Part shown: piece after piece, positions 1 to 10,334 of the stretch
Layout: each line of letters begins with the position of its first letter
Numbering within the stretch: the first letter of the stretch is position 1
Source: Piscinibacter aquaticus
GTDB lineage: Bacteria; Pseudomonadota; Gammaproteobacteria; Burkholderiales; Burkholderiaceae_C
Direction of reading: 5' to 3'
Assembly: GCA_007994965.1 (NCBI GenBank)
Contig: VOPW01000001.1
Coordinates: forward strand, 2,046,001-2,110,000
Length of the DNA stretch: 64,000 bases
The notes under the pieces: generated by a model
Seen by the model: the letters and a program-made list of their open reading frames with translations, nothing else
Databases searched by the model: none
Told to the model about the DNA's origin: nothing
Program-made: the position numbers and the translations under genes

Positions 1-1
1 C

Positions 2-187
2 AAGGTCGAGCAGAAGGGTTTCACGCTCGTGCCGCTCGATCTGCACTACAAGGGCGGCCGCGTGAAGGCCGAGCTCGCGCTGGCCAAGGGCAAGGCCGAG
101 CACGACAAGCGCGACAGCGAGAAGAAGAAGGACTGGGAGCGCGAGAAGGGCCGCCTGATGCGGCACAAGGTCTCAACCAAGGCCTGA
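2..187 (+). CDS. smpB: SsrA-binding protein SmpB, C-terminal part
   Basis: SmpB binds tmRNA (ssrA) and delivers it to stalled ribosomes for trans-translation. Only the last 61 codons are present; the 5' part lies before the window. The translation starts [19 protein letters not shown] and ends in a Lys/Arg-rich tail ([20 protein letters not shown] then [13 protein letters not shown]). This matches the family's last beta strand and the basic C-terminal tail that enters the decoding site. Its stop overlaps the 3' end of the convergent metC by 15 bp. The identification is firm from the tail; nothing can be said about the N-terminal half. Confidence 0.93.
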   Translation, partial: KVEQKGFTLVPLDLHYKGGRVKAELALAKGKAEHDKRDSEKKKDWEREKGRLMRHKVSTKA

Positions 188-1366
188 GGCCTTCAAGGCC
201 TGCGCGCAGTCGGCGATCAGGTCGTCGGCGGATTCCAGCCCGATCGAGAAGCGCACCAGCACGCCCTTCCAGGCCGGTGCGTCGCGCATCATCGACAAGG
301 TGTACGGCACCACCGGGCTGACCGGCCCGGCCCAGGAAAAACCGAGCTTGTAGAGCTTCAGCGCATCGACGAAGGCATCGACGCGCTCTGGCGCGATGCG
401 CTCGCCGAACACCACCGAGAACAGGCCGGCGGCGGCGCGGCAGTGCGATGACCAATGCTCGTGGCCGGGCGAGCCTGGCAGCGCGGGATGCAGCACCTGC
501 ACGATGGACGACTGCCCTGCCCACCACTGTGCCAGCTGGCGTGCCGCCGCGTCGTGCGCTGCATAGCGCAGCGGCAGCGAGGGCAAGGAACGCAGCACCA
601 GTTCGGCATCGTTGGCGGCCACGCCCCAACCCAGGCGCATGTGGCTGGCCTTGAGCTTCAGGTGCAGGGCGTCGTCGCGTGTGGTCACCGCGCCCATCAG
701 CACATCGCCGCCGCCGCTGGGGTATTTGGTCAAGGCATGGGCGCTGATGTCGACGCCGAGGCCGTCGCCGAGTTCGAAGGCATCGAAGGCGATACCGGCG
801 CCCCAGGTGTTGTCCAGCGCGACCAGCACGCCGCGCTCGCGGGCGATGCGCACCAGCGCACGCAGGTCCGGAAACTCCATGGTCACGGAGCCGGCGGCCT
901 CGAGCCAGACCAGCTTCGTGCTCGGCCCGATACAGGCGGCGAGCGACGCCGGGTTCATCGCGTCGTAGAAGCGGTGCGTGATGCCCCAGCCGGCCAGTTC
1001 CTGGCGGGCCAGTTCCTTGCCCGGGCCGTAGGCGTTGTCGGGGATCAGCACCTCGTCGCCCGCCTTCAGCAGCGCGGTGTCGACCAGCGCGATCGCCGCC
1101 GGGCCGCTGGGCACCAGCAGCGTTTGCAGCCCGCCTTCCAGCGTGGCGATGCGCTCTTCCAGCGTGTAGACCGTCGGCGTGCCGTGCAGGCCGTAGGTGT
1201 AGCCCTCGCGGCTCTTCCAGCTGCGGGCTCGCAAGGCGGCCACGTTCGGGAAGATCACCGTCGAGGCCTTGTGCACCGGCGGCTGCGGCGCCTCGAAGCC
1301 CGCCGGCGGTCGATAGCCGTGGTGGATCAGCGCGGTGGCCGGGTCGAGCTTCTTGTCTGCACTCAT
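173..1366 (-). CDS. metC: Cystathionine beta-lyase (PLP-dependent)
   Basis: This PLP enzyme of the Cys/Met metabolism family cleaves cystathionine to homocysteine, ammonia and pyruvate in methionine synthesis. The predicted protein is 397 aa, normal for the family. The phosphate-binding stretch [11 protein letters not shown] lies near residue 95, the cofactor Asp in [11 protein letters not shown] near residue 175, and the PLP lysine in [14 protein letters not shown] near residue 200. The start MSADKKLD is preferred; an in-frame ATG 11 codons upstream would run into the rimO stop region. It lies 13 bp downstream of rimO on the same strand and is probably cotranscribed with it. The reading frame is unbroken. 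Cystathionine gamma-synthase or another trans-sulfuration relative is the alternative, but the sequence reads most like MetC. Confidence 0.88.
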   Translation of the reverse strand: MSADKKLDPATALIHHGYRPPAGFEAPQPPVHKASTVIFPNVAALRARSWKSREGYTYGLHGTPTVYTLEERIATLEGGLQTLLVPSGPAAIALVDTALLKAGDEVLIPDNAYGPGKELARQELAGWGITHRFYDAMNPASLAACIGPSTKLVWLEAAGSVTMEFPDLRALVRIARERGVLVALDNTWGAGIAFDAFELGDGLGVDISAHALTKYPSGGGDVLMGAVTTRDDALHLKLKASHMRLGWGVAANDAELVLRSLPSLPLRYAAHDAAARQLAQWWAGQSSIVQVLHPALPGSPGHEHWSSHCRAAAGLFSVVFGERIAPERVDAFVDALKLYKLGFSWAGPVSPVVPYTLSMMRDAPAWKGVLVRFSIGLESADDLIADCAQALKASGLG

Positions 1367-1379
1367 GGCGGGACGGTAC

Positions 1380-2749
1380 TCAGACCGGCATGCCGACAAG
1401 ATCGTGCCCCTCGGCCGCGACGATACGCGCCCGCGTGAACTCGCCGACCTTCAGCGTCTTCGAGGCCTTCTCCGGCGGCAGCAGGCGCACGCGGCCGTCG
1501 ATCTCCGGCGCATCGGCATAGCTGCGCGCCATGCCTCCGCGGCGGCCGAGCGCCGGCGCCTCGTCGACCAGCACCTGCATCGTCGCGCCGACGCGCCGCG
1601 CGAGCTTGGCGGTCGACACCGCTTCGGCCACCGCCATGAAACGCGCGCGACGCTCCTCGCGCAGTTCGGCCGGCAGCATGCCGGGCAGCTCGTTGGCCGT
1701 GGCACCTTCCACCGGCGAGTAGGCGAAGCAGCCGGCGCGGTCGATCTGCGCCTCGCGGATGAAGTCGAGCAGGTGCTCGAACTCGGCCTCGGTCTCACCC
1801 GGGAATCCGGCAATGAAGGTGCTGCGCACCACCAGCTCGGGGCAGATCTCGCGCCAGCGCTGCAGCCTCTCCAGGTTCTTCTCGCCGCTGGCCGGGCGCT
1901 TCATGCGCTTGAGCACGTCGGGGTGCGAATGCTGGAACGGCACGTCGAGGTAGGGCAGGATGCGCCCCGCTGCCATCAGCGGCAGGATCTCGTCGACGTG
2001 CGGGTACGGATAGACGTAGTGCAGCCGCACCCAGGCGCCGTGGCGCTCGGCCAGCACGGCGAGCTGTTCGCACAGCTCGGTCATGCGCGTCTTGACCGGC
2101 TTGCCGTCCCAGAAGCCGGTGCGGTATTTGACGTCGACGCCATAGGCACTGGTGTCCTGGCTGATCACCAGCAGTTCCTTCACGCCCGATTCGAACAGCC
2201 GCTGCGCTTCGCCCAGCACGTCGCCGATCGGCCGCGAGACCAGATCGCCGCGCATGCTCGGGATGATGCAGAACGAGCAGCGGTGGTTGCAGCCTTCGCT
2301 GATCTTCAGATAGGCGTAGTGCTTCGGCGTGAGCTTCACGCCCTGCGGCGGCACGAGGTCGACGAAGGGGTCGTGCGGCTTGGGCACATGCAGGTGCACC
2401 GCATCCATCACCTCCTGCGTGGCATGCGGGCCGGTCACGGCCAGCACGCTGGGGTGCATCTCGCGCACGAGGTTGTCGCTCTTCGCGCCGGCCTTGGCGC
2501 CGAGGCAGCCGGTGACGATCACCTTGCCGTTCTCGGCCAGCGCCTCGCCGATGGTGTCCAGGCTTTCCTTGACCGCATCGTCGATGAAGCCGCAGGTGTT
2601 GACGATCACCGGTCGGCGCCGGCGAAGGTCTTGGAGGTGTCGTAGCCCTCGGCACGCAGCTGCGTGAGGATCAGCTCGGAGTCGGTCAGCGCCTTGGGAC
2701 AGCCCAGCGAGACGAAGCCGATCTTCGGCGGGGTGGCAATGTCGGTCAT
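1380..2749 (-). CDS. rimO: Ribosomal protein S12 methylthiotransferase RimO (one frameshift)
   Basis: RimO is a radical-SAM enzyme that adds a methylthio group to the conserved Asp of ribosomal protein S12. The N-terminal UPF0004 domain begins at [20 protein letters not shown]. The radical SAM 4Fe-4S motif is [13 protein letters not shown] (CxxxCxxC), and a TRAM domain ends the protein ([19 protein letters not shown]). The frame breaks near 2610: the expected run [14 protein letters not shown] needs one more base between GAC C and GGTGATC. Restoring it gives about 456 aa, normal for RimO. The break looks like a one-base sequencing deletion. metC follows 13 bp downstream and phaR lies upstream on the same strand. 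Confidence 0.93.
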
Positions 2750-2783
2750 CGGGCGATTTTCGCCGATGACGCGGAAGGCCCTC

Positions 2784-3382
2784 TCAGCGCTTGGGCGTGT
2801 GCAGCCCGGCCATGCCCGGGAACAGCGATTCGGCCTGCTTGGCCATCTGCTCCTGCATCTGCAGGAACATCGCCTTGCTCTGCTCGAGGTAGTTGCCCAT
2901 CAGGCCTTGCATCGCCGGCGCCTGCCCCTGCAGGAACTGGGTCCACAGCTCGGGATTCATCGCCTTGGGGTCGATCAGGCCCTTGGACTGCTCGGCGAAG
3001 CGCGCTGGATGTCGGTGAAGGTCTGCAGGTTCTTCTCGAGGTACGAACCCATCATCCCCTGCATCGCATGGCCGTAGAAGCGGATGATCTGCGAGAGCAT
3101 CTGCGTGCTGAAGATCGGCACGCCGCCGGTCTCTTCCTCGAGGATGATCTGCAGCAGGATGCTGCGCGTGAGGTCTTCGCCCGACTTCGCATCCCGCACG
3201 ACGAAGGCTTCCCCGCCCATCACCATCTCCTTCACGTCGGCCAGCGTGATGTAGCTGCTGGACTGCGTGTCGTACAGACGGCGGTTCGGGTACTTCTTGA
3301 GCACGCGCACCGCGACGTCCTCGGCCGGGGGCGAGGCGGATGCCTCGGCGGAAGCCTTCGGCGGTCGACGGGTTGCGGCCAT
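2784..3382 (-). CDS. phaR: Polyhydroxyalkanoate synthesis repressor PhaR (one frameshift)
   Basis: PhaR is a DNA-binding regulator that represses phasin and PHA genes and is released by PHB granules. The N-terminal domain carries the hallmark [20 protein letters not shown], followed by the PHB accumulation regulatory region [20 protein letters not shown]. The frame breaks near 3000: FTDIQ is followed in the next frame by [20 protein letters not shown], which needs one added base. The C-terminal part is rich in Gln and Met ([19 protein letters not shown]). The start MAATRRPPK was chosen because homologues begin with a short basic stretch before [10 protein letters not shown]. Corrected length is about 199 aa. 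It fits the 3-hydroxybutyrate dehydrogenase gene near 23.3 kb in pointing to PHB storage. Confidence 0.9.
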
Positions 3383-3474
3383 GGGAGGAGCTCCGGTGTC
3401 TCGTTGTGCAGGGCACAAATTCTACGGAGCGCCCCCACGGCACCCGGAGGGGTTCCCCGTCCTGCGGCCGGCAC

Positions 3475-4540
3475 TCAGGCCTTGACCGTCACGCCCGGCT
3501 GCGCGCTGTCGACGATGCGGCCGACCACCGCGGCGCGCTCGAAGCCATGTCGAGCGAACACCGCCAGCACCGCATCGACCGAATCGGCGTTGCACGCCAC
3601 CAGCAGGCCGCCGCTGGTCTGCGGATCGGTGAGCAGCGCGCGGTCTTCGGCCGCGAACGCCGCCGGCAGCGTGATGCTCTCGCCATAGCCGGCCCAGTTG
3701 CGACCCGAGGCGCCGGTGACGAAGCCCTGCCCCGCCATCTGCCGAACACCGGGCAGCAGCGGCACTGCGGCCCAGTCGAGCTCCACGCGGCACTTGCCGC
3801 CGCGCGCCATCTCGAGCGCGTGGCCGGCGAGGCCGAAACCGGTGACGTCGGTCAGCGCATGCACGCCCGGCAGCGCGGCGAGCTCGGGGCCGGGCGTGTT
3901 GAGCTTGGTGGTGTTGGCGATCATCTGCGCATAGCCGTCTTCCGGCAGCTGGCCCTTCTTCAGCGCCGCACTCATCACGCCCACGCCCAGCGGCTTGCCG
4001 AGCACGAGCACATCGCCCGCCTTCGCATCGGCATTGCGCTTGACCTGCTTCGGGTGCACCGGGCCCAGCGCCACGAGGCCGTAGATGGCCTCCACGGAAT
4101 CGATGGTGTGGCCGCCGGCGATCGGGATGCCGGCCGCGCGACACACCGAGGCGCCGCCCTCGAGCACGCGGCCGATGGTCTGCGTCGACAGCACGTTGAT
4201 CGGCATGCCCACGCAGCGCCAGCGCGAGGATCGGCTTGCCGCCCATCGCATACACGTCGCTGATCGCGTTGGTGGCGGCGATGCGGCCGAAGTCGAACGG
4301 ATCGTCGACGATGGGCATGAAGAAATCGGTGGTGGCGATCAGCGCCTGCTCGTCGTTGAGCTGGTAGACGGCGGCGTCGTCGGCGGTCTCGATGCCGACC
4401 AGCAGCTCCTTCGGGATCGGCATCGCCGCCGTGCCCTTGAGGATCTCGGACAGCACGCCCGGCGCGATCTTGCAGCCGCAGCCGCCGCCGTGCGACAGCG
4501 AAGTCAGGCGCGGTTCGGCGGGTTTCTCGGGGGCGTTCAT
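3475..4540 (-). CDS. senC: Selenophosphate synthase (SelD/SenC) of the selenoneine locus (one frameshift)
   Basis: Selenide, water dikinase makes selenophosphate from selenide and ATP. The N-terminal catalytic loop is [12 protein letters not shown], with Cys in the position that is Cys or Sec in the family, and the AIR-synthase-like fold follows ([20 protein letters not shown], then [12 protein letters not shown]). The frame breaks near 4211 with an extra [10 protein letters not shown] should continue [13 protein letters not shown]. Corrected length is about 354 aa. The ATG overlaps the senB stop by 4 bp (ATGA), indicating translational coupling. Because the gene is fused in transcription to senB, I call it SenC, the selenophosphate supplier of selenoneine synthesis. 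It could also serve selenouridine or selenocysteine formation; no selA, selB or selU is in the window. Confidence 0.93.
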
Positions 4541-5518
4541 GGCGTCTCTCTCCGTTCGGTCGGGGCTTCGATCAGGCCGCGCACGATGCGCATCAGCGCC
4601 TCTCGCTCGGCCTCGGGGGCAAACAGCGGCGCACGCTCGACGGCACGGCGCTGCAGGTCGACGAGCATAGCGGGCTCGTCGCGGGCACGCTCGATCAGGG
4701 TTGCGAGCGCGGCATCGTCGCCCACGTCGAAACTGGCCGGCCAGTCGTCGCCGAGCAGGCCGAGGTTGCCGTCGATGCGCGAGGCGATCACCGGCGTGCC
4801 GCTGCGCAGCGCCTCGATCACCACATGCGCACCGCCCTCCATGCGGCTGGTGTGCGCGAGCACGTGGGCCGCCTGGATGTGCCGGCGCACCACCTCGTGC
4901 GGCTGCGGGCCGAGCCAGCGGAAGTTCGGCAGGCGAGTGGCAACGCGCGCCGCTTCCTCGCCGAGCGCCGCGTCGAGCGATCCGCCGATGTGATCGAAGC
5001 GAAGGTCGCCGCGTGCCGCGAGCCGCTCGGCGGCACGCCAGTAGGTGCGCGGATCCTTCTCGTCGCGCAGGTGGCCGACCATGAGCACGCGCAGGTGGCG
5101 CGACGTCTTGCACAGCGCGCGCCGCGCCGTGCAGGACTGCAGCACCACATGGGCACGCGCTTGCAGCGAAGCCGGCAGACGTTGCGTGCCATGGCCGTTG
5201 AGGACCACCAGCGCATCGGCCAGCTGCAGGGAGCGCTGGGCATCGGCATCGACGGCGATGTCGCGATAGAGGTCCGTGCCGGTCAGCACGGCGGCCAGCG
5301 GTGCGCTGCCGCGCTGCGCGCGCCAAGCGCGGATCGAGGCTGCCGACCGGCGCGCATGCAGCGCGATCATCAGCGTCTCGTCGCCACCGCGCCAGACGTC
5401 GGTGAGTCACGCGGTAAGCTGCCGACAGCAGGCGCGACCAGCGGTGCGCGGTCTGCCAGTTGCCGTTGTTGGCGTCGGCCAGCGCGGGCGTGACGATGAC
5501 GATCGAATTCCGATGCAC
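4537..5518 (-). CDS. senB: Selenosugar synthase SenB (one frameshift)
   Basis: SenB is a glycosyltransferase-fold enzyme that uses a UDP-sugar and selenophosphate to make a selenosugar, the committed step of selenoneine synthesis. The N-terminus reads [20 protein letters not shown], like family members that begin with a short strand then a Gly/Asn turn. A GT-B C-terminal domain follows with [19 protein letters not shown] and the nucleotide-sugar motif [20 protein letters not shown]. The frame breaks near 5412 (LLSAAYRVT continues as [18 protein letters not shown]). Corrected length is about 326 aa. The start is taken as GTG at 5518, which interlocks with the divergent senA start; no ATG precedes residue 49. 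The stop overlaps senC by 4 bp. A generic group-1 glycosyltransferase is the alternative, but senA and selD as neighbours make SenB very likely. Confidence 0.9.
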
Positions 5519-6678
5519 GACGCAAGCCTAACCTCAGACGCCGCCCGGCTGGCCCGCCACGGGGGCCGCGACGCCCTGGCCCGCGCGCTGCGCGACAGCC
5601 GCGCCGACACGCTGGCCACCTTCGCGGTGTACGAGCGCGCCCTGCCCGGCCTGCGCGTGCCGCGGCGCGAGGAACTCAACCCGCCGCTGTGGGAGCTGGG
5701 CCACATCGGCTGGTTCCAGGCCTGGTGGCTGCAGCGCAACCCGCATCGCGCGCTCGGACTGCGCGCCGATCCGGACGTGCCGCGGCTGACGGCGCAGCCC
5801 GCCGATGCCGATGCGCTGTACCACTCCAGCCGTGTGCCGCACGACAGCCGCTGGAACCTGCCCTTGCCCGACGCCGCCAGCACGCGCCGGCAGATGCAGC
5901 AGCAGATCGACACCACGCTCGCACTGCTGGCAGACGCCGCGGAGAACGACGACGCGCTCTACTTCTTCCGCCTTGCGCTGCTGCACGAAGACATGCACCA
6001 CGAGGCCGCGCTGTACATGGCGCAGGCGCTGGACATCGCCATCGACGATCCGCGCTGGCGCCCGGCGCGACTGACCGGACCGGCCACGCCGCTGGCCTTC
6101 GAAGCGACGACACGGCGGCTCGGGCTGGCGGCGCCCGAGGGCTTCGCGTTCGACAACGAACTGGGTGCGCACGAGGTGGCCGTGCCGGGCTTCGCGATCG
6201 ATGCGCAGGTGCTGCGCTGGGCCGATTACCTGCCCTTCGTCGAGGCCACCGGCGCCGCGCCGCCGCGCTACCTGCGCCACGTGGCCGGCCGCTGGGAACA
6301 GAAGCACTACGGTGCCTGGCACGAACTCGATCCGTCGCTGCCGGCCTGCCACCTCACGCAGCACGAGGCGCTGGCTGGTGCCGCTGGGCCGGCCGCCGGC
6401 TGCCGACCGAAGCGGAGTGGGAGTGCGCCGCCGTGTCGGCACCGGACCGCTTCCGCTGGGGCGACGTCTGGGAGTGGACCGCCAGCCCCTTCGCGCCCTA
6501 CCCTGGCTTCGAGCCGCATCCCTACCGCGACTACTCGGCGCCGTGGTTCGACGGCCGGCCGGTGCTGCGCGGCGCGTCGTTCATGACGCAGCCGCGCCTG
6601 CGCCATCCGCGCTATCGCAACTACTTTCCCGCCGGGCGCAACGACGTGCCGGCAGGCTTTCGAACCTGCGCGATCTAG
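5513..6678 (+). CDS. senA: Selenoneine synthase SenA (EgtB-like non-heme iron enzyme; one frameshift)
   Basis: SenA is an EgtB homologue that joins hercynine to the selenosugar made by SenB, leading to selenoneine. The N-terminal DinB-like domain (about residues 15-170) carries [13 protein letters not shown] and the HX3HXE iron-binding motif in [19 protein letters not shown]. The C-terminal FGE-sulfatase domain has [22 protein letters not shown] and the ending [18 protein letters not shown]. The frame breaks near 6376: HEALA should continue [12 protein letters not shown], one base short. Corrected length is about 388 aa. The ATG at 5513 fits the domain start and overlaps the divergent senB start. 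Sequence alone would also allow EgtB of ergothioneine synthesis; the senB-senC context decides for SenA. Confidence 0.88.
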
Positions 6679-6684
6679 CGGCGC

Positions 6685-7656
6685 TCAGCCGCTGGCCAGA
6701 AAGACCGCGAACCAGCCGCGCTCGTCCGTCCAGTGCTCGAGCTGCGTGAAGCCGGCGCGCTGCAGCAGTTCGCCGAAGCCCAACGGCGTCCACTTGTAGC
6801 TGTTCTCGGTGTGGATGCGCTCGCCCGCGGCGAAGCGTCGTTCGCCGCCGCGCCAGCGCACCGTCAGCGCCTCGCGGGCCGCCAGATGCATCTCGATGCG
6901 GGAGGCCGCCGCGTCGAACAGCGCCACGTGCTGCCACTGGCGCACGTCGAAATCCGCGCGCAGCAGACGGTTCAGGTGCCTGAGCAGGTTGAGGTTGAAG
7001 GCCGCGGTCACGCCGAGCGCGTCGTCGTAGGCGGTCTGCAGACTGCGCTCGTCCTGACCGGTCGACACCGATCAGCAGTGCCCCGCCGCGCGCCAGCGCA
7101 CGGGCCTCCCGCAGCAGCCGCAGCGCATCGGTCGGCGCGAAGTTGCCGATGCTCGAGCCGGGGTAGAAGACCAGCGCCGGCGTGTCGCCGGTGATCTCGT
7201 GGCCGAGCTGCAGCCGCGCGGAGAAGTCCAGCCCCACGCCGGTGAGGTCCATCAGCGGGTGCTCGCGCTGCAGGCAGCCCATCGCCCGGCGGAGGAATTC
7301 CACCGAGATGTCCACCGCCACGTAGCGCCCGGGCCGCAGCAACGGGAACAGCCGCGCCGCCTTGGCGCAGTCGGCCGCGCCCAGGTCGATCATCAGCGGC
7401 GCCGCCCCGCTTCGCGCAGCGCACTGGCGGCGATCGCCGCGCCGTGGCGCTCGAAGATCTCCGCCTCGGTGCGCGTCGGGTAGTACTCGGCCAGCTCGGT
7501 GATCGCATCGAACAGCCGCGAGCCGAGGGCGTCGTAGAAGAACTTCGGCGGCACGGCGGCTTGAGGCTGAAGCAGGCCGGCGGCGGCCTCGTCGGCCAGC
7601 GCCGCATCGTCGAGGCGATGCAGCTGGAAGAAGCGCGGGGTTCGGTTCGTAGACAT
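6685..7656 (-). CDS. egtD: L-histidine N-alpha-methyltransferase EgtD (two frameshifts)
   Basis: EgtD uses SAM to trimethylate histidine to hercynine, the acceptor used by SenA (and EgtB). The sequence shows the family's N-terminal [20 protein letters not shown] followed by [14 protein letters not shown], the SAM site [16 protein letters not shown], the motif [15 protein letters not shown], and the C-terminal [20 protein letters not shown]. Breaks lie near 7395 and 7065; both are bridged by a one- or two-base change. Corrected length is about 323 aa. It faces senA tail to tail with only 6 bp between stops, so it has its own promoter and shares no operon with senA. Its place here supplies the missing hercynine step of the locus. 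The start MSTNRTPR is used; another ATG lies two codons upstream. Confidence 0.93.
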
Positions 7657-7780
7657 CGGCATCCGTCCTGCCCCTGCGTGCGTACGAGCGCATATCACGC
7701 GGATGGGCCTTCACCCGACTCTACCTGCTTGCGCCCGCTACAGTGCGGCCTGCTTCAACCACCCTTGCCGGAGTCAACCC

Positions 7781-8643
7781 ATGCTCGACCTGTCCCCGTC
7801 CCGCACGCTCAAGGCCCTGCTCACCTGCGCGCTGCTCAGCTTCGGCGCGATAGCGCACGCCCAGCAAGTGTTCCGCATCACCGCCATTCCGGACGAATCG
7901 CCCACCGAGCTGGCGCGCAAGGCGGCGCCGCTGGTGAAGTACCTGGAAGGCAAGCTGGGCATGAAGGTGGAGTACACGCCGGTCACCGACTATGCGGCCG
8001 CGGTCGAGACGCTGGTCAACCGCAAGGTCGACATGGCCTGGTTCGGCGGCTTCACCTTCGTGCAGGCCAACGTGCGCTCCGGCGGCAAGGTGATCCCGAT
8101 CGCGCAGCGCGAGGAAGACGAGAAGTTCCGCTCGGTGTTCATCACCAGCGAGGCCGGCATCAACGCGCTGGCCGACCTGAAAGGGCAAGGACGTGAGCTT
8201 CGGCTCGCAGAGCAGCACCTCCGGCCACCTGATGCCGCGCAGCTTCCTGCTGCAGGCCGGGCTGAACCCCGAGAAGGATTTCCGCCGCGTCTCGTACAGC
8301 GGCGCCCATGACGCGACGATCGCCGCCGTGGCCGCCGGCAAGGTGCAGGCCGGCGCGCTGAACATCTCGGTGTGGGACAAGTTCGTGGCCGACAAGAAGG
8401 TCGATACCACCAAGGTGCGCGCCTTCTACACGACGCCGACCTACTACGACTACAACTGGACGGTGCATGCCGACATGCCGGCCGCGCTGCGCGAGAAGCT
8501 CGCAGGCACTGCTGTCGCTCAGCCGTGACACCGCCGAAGGCAAGGAAATCCTCGAGCTGCAGCGCGCCACGCGCTTCATGCCGAGCAAGGTCGACAACTA
8601 CAAGGGCATCGAGGCCGCGGCGCGCAGCGCCGGGCTGCTCTGA
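7781..8643 (+). CDS. PhnD-like periplasmic binding protein, putative selenium-oxyanion type (two frameshifts)
   Basis: This is the solute-binding protein of an ABC importer in the phosphate/phosphonate-binding (PhnD) superfamily. A signal peptide ending FGAIAHAQQ precedes ITAIPDESPTELARKAAPLV, then DMAWFGGFTFVQA and SFGSQSSTSGHLMPRSF, the ligand-contact regions of the fold. Breaks lie near 8188 (AAAGGGC for AAAGGC) and near 8500 (EKL continues in the next frame as LLSLSRDTAEGKEIL). Corrected length is about 287 aa. I recall that one branch of this family is confined to genomes with SelD and lies beside selD, and is named a putative selenate ABC transporter binding protein; the context here fits that branch. 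Phosphonate or phosphite is the alternative ligand. It heads a five-to-seven-gene run reading rightward. Confidence 0.82.
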
Positions 8644-8659
8644 CCGCAGCGGCCAGCGA

Positions 8660-9487
8660 TTGAAGATCGAACTGCACGACATCGCCGCGCGTCACCCGGC
8701 GGCGCGCAGCAGCAGCGCGGCGGCGCTGCGCGGGCTGTCGCTGAGCGTGGAGCCCGGCGAGCAGCTCGCGGTGATCGGCCCCTCGGGCGCCGGCAAGACG
8801 ACGCTGCTGCAGGTGATGGGCTGCGCGCTGCCGCCTGCAGCTGGCCGCCTCACCCTCGACGGCGCTGACCCGTGGGCGCTGCCCCGCGCGGCGCTGCGCC
8901 TGCTGCGCGGCCGGCTCTTCCTCGCGCCGCAGGTGCCACCGCTGCCGCCGCGGCAGCGCGTGGTCACCGCGGTGATGGCGGCGCGCTTGCCGGCCCTCGG
9001 CCTGTGGCGCAGCCTGCGATCCCTCTTCTATCCCGACGACATTCCGGCGGCGCATGCGGCGCTCGACCGCTTCGACCTCGCCGACAAGCTGTTCGATCGG
9101 GTCGACCGGCTCTCCGGCGGCGAGCGCCAGCGCGTCGGCTGGCCCGCGCGCTGCTCGCGCCGGCCCGGCTGTGGCTGGTCGACGAGCCGCTGTCGGCGCT
9201 TGATCCGAACCGCGCGCAGCAGGCCATCGCCACGCTGTGCGACGAGGCCGCCGAGCGCGGCGTCACGCTGGTGGCCACGCTGCACCGGTGGACGTGGCGC
9301 TGGCGCGCTTTCCGCGCATCGTCGGCCTGCGCGATGGCGCGCTGGCCTTCGACCTGCCCGCGGCGCAGGTCAGCCGCGAGCACTGGCGCGCCTCTATGCC
9401 CAGCACGAGCATGAGCTGGCCGGTGCACCGATGCCCGCCGCCGAAGAGCCGCCGGCGCCGCAACCGGTGGTGATGCATTGCCGATGA
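8660..9487 (+). CDS. PhnC-like ABC transporter ATP-binding protein (three frameshifts)
   Basis: This is the ATPase of the importer. The Walker A motif is GPSGAGKTTLLQVMG near residue 37, the ABC signature is DRLSGGERQRVG, and Walker B is LWLVDEPLSALDP. The frame breaks near 9138, 9287 and 9381; each is bridged by one added base, giving VGLARALLAPARLW, TLHQVDVALARFP and REHLARLYAQHEHELAG. The most likely start is TTG at 8660 (LKIELHDIAARHP), 16 bp after the binding-protein stop; no ATG or GTG precedes the first strand in frame. The stop overlaps the first permease gene by 4 bp. The substrate is inferred from the neighbouring binding protein and sen genes, not from this protein. Confidence 0.87.
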   Translation: MKIELHDIAARHPAARSSSAAALRGLSLSVEPGEQLAVIGPSGAGKTTLLQVMGCALPPAAGRLTLDGADPWALPRAALRLLRGRLFLAPQVPPLPPRQRVVTAVMAARLPALGLWRSLRSLFYPDDIPAAHAALDRFDLADKLFDRVDRLSGGERQRVGWPARCSRRPGCGWSTSRCRRLIRTARSRPSPRCATRPPSAASRWWPRCTGGRGAGALSAHRRPARWRAGLRPARGAGQPRALARLYAQHEHELAGAPMPAAEEPPAPQPVVMHCR

Positions 9488-10321
9488 ACACGGCCGCCGC
9501 GCTCCCGCCGCCCGCGCGCGACCCCGCGTGGCGGGGCCGCCTCGGCTGGATGCTGTTCGGCTTGGTGCTGCTGTGGCCGCTGTTGCAGGCCACCGAGTTC
9601 CGCCCCTGGACGCTGTTCGAGCCGGAGAGCCTCAAGGTCAGCGGCCGGTTTCTTGCCAGCTTCTGGCCGCCGGCGCACAGCCCGGAGTTTCTCGGTCTTG
9701 TCGCACGCGAGGGCACGGCGCACGGTGGCCATCGCCACCGCCGGCATCACGCTGGCGCTGCTGATCGCGATTCCTCTGACGCTGGCCAGCACGCAGGTGC
9801 TGTCGCTGTCGGCGCTGTCCGGGCGCATGGCGCGCGGGCCGTTCTGGCTGCGCCAGATGCTGCGCTGGGCGCTGATCGTGCTGCGCAGCGTGCCGGAGCT
9901 GGTGTGGGCGCTGGTCTTCGTGCGCGTGGTCGGTCTCGGGCCCACGGCCGGCGTGCTGGCCATCGCGCTGACCTACGGCGGCATGCTCGGCAAGGTCTAT
10001 GCGGAGATCCTCGAGAGCGGCGATGCGCAGGCCACCCAGGCGCTGATGCGCAACGGCAGCGGCCGGCTGCAGGCCTTCTTCTACGGCCTCCTGCCGCAGA
10101 ACGCCGCCGAGCTCACCAGCTACACCGTCTACCGCTGGGAGTGTGCGATCCGCAGCTCGGTGGTGTTGGGCTTCGTCGGCGCCGGCGGTCTCGGCCAGCA
10201 GATGGACAACTCGATGAAGATGTTCGCCGGCGGCGAGGTGCTGACGATGCTGGCGGTCTTCATGCTGCTGGTGGCGCTGGCCGACCACGTGAGCAGCGCA
10301 TTGCGCCGCGCGCTGGGCTGA
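9484..10321 (+). CDS. PhnE-like ABC transporter permease, first copy (one frameshift)
   Basis: This is an inner-membrane permease of the phosphonate-type importer family. It has an N-terminal membrane segment (LGWMLFGLVLLWPLLQ), a periplasmic loop, then a BPD-type transmembrane block with TAGITLALLIAIPLTL, RSVPELVWALVFVRVVGLG and the family EAA-loop equivalent YGLLPQNAAELTSYTVYRWE. It ends LGFVGAGGLGQQMDNSMKMF. The frame breaks near 9700, between EFLGLVARE and ARRTVAIATAG. Corrected length is about 279 aa. It overlaps the ATPase gene by 4 bp and is followed 13 bp later by a second permease, so the channel is probably a heterodimer of the two. Confidence 0.87.
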
Positions 10322-10334
10322 GGCGGAGGCGACG

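Noticed and set aside
5513..6678. An ergothioneine EgtB gene
   Set aside because: EgtB and SenA share domains and the iron motif; divergence from senB-senC and lack of egtC/egtE favour SenA.
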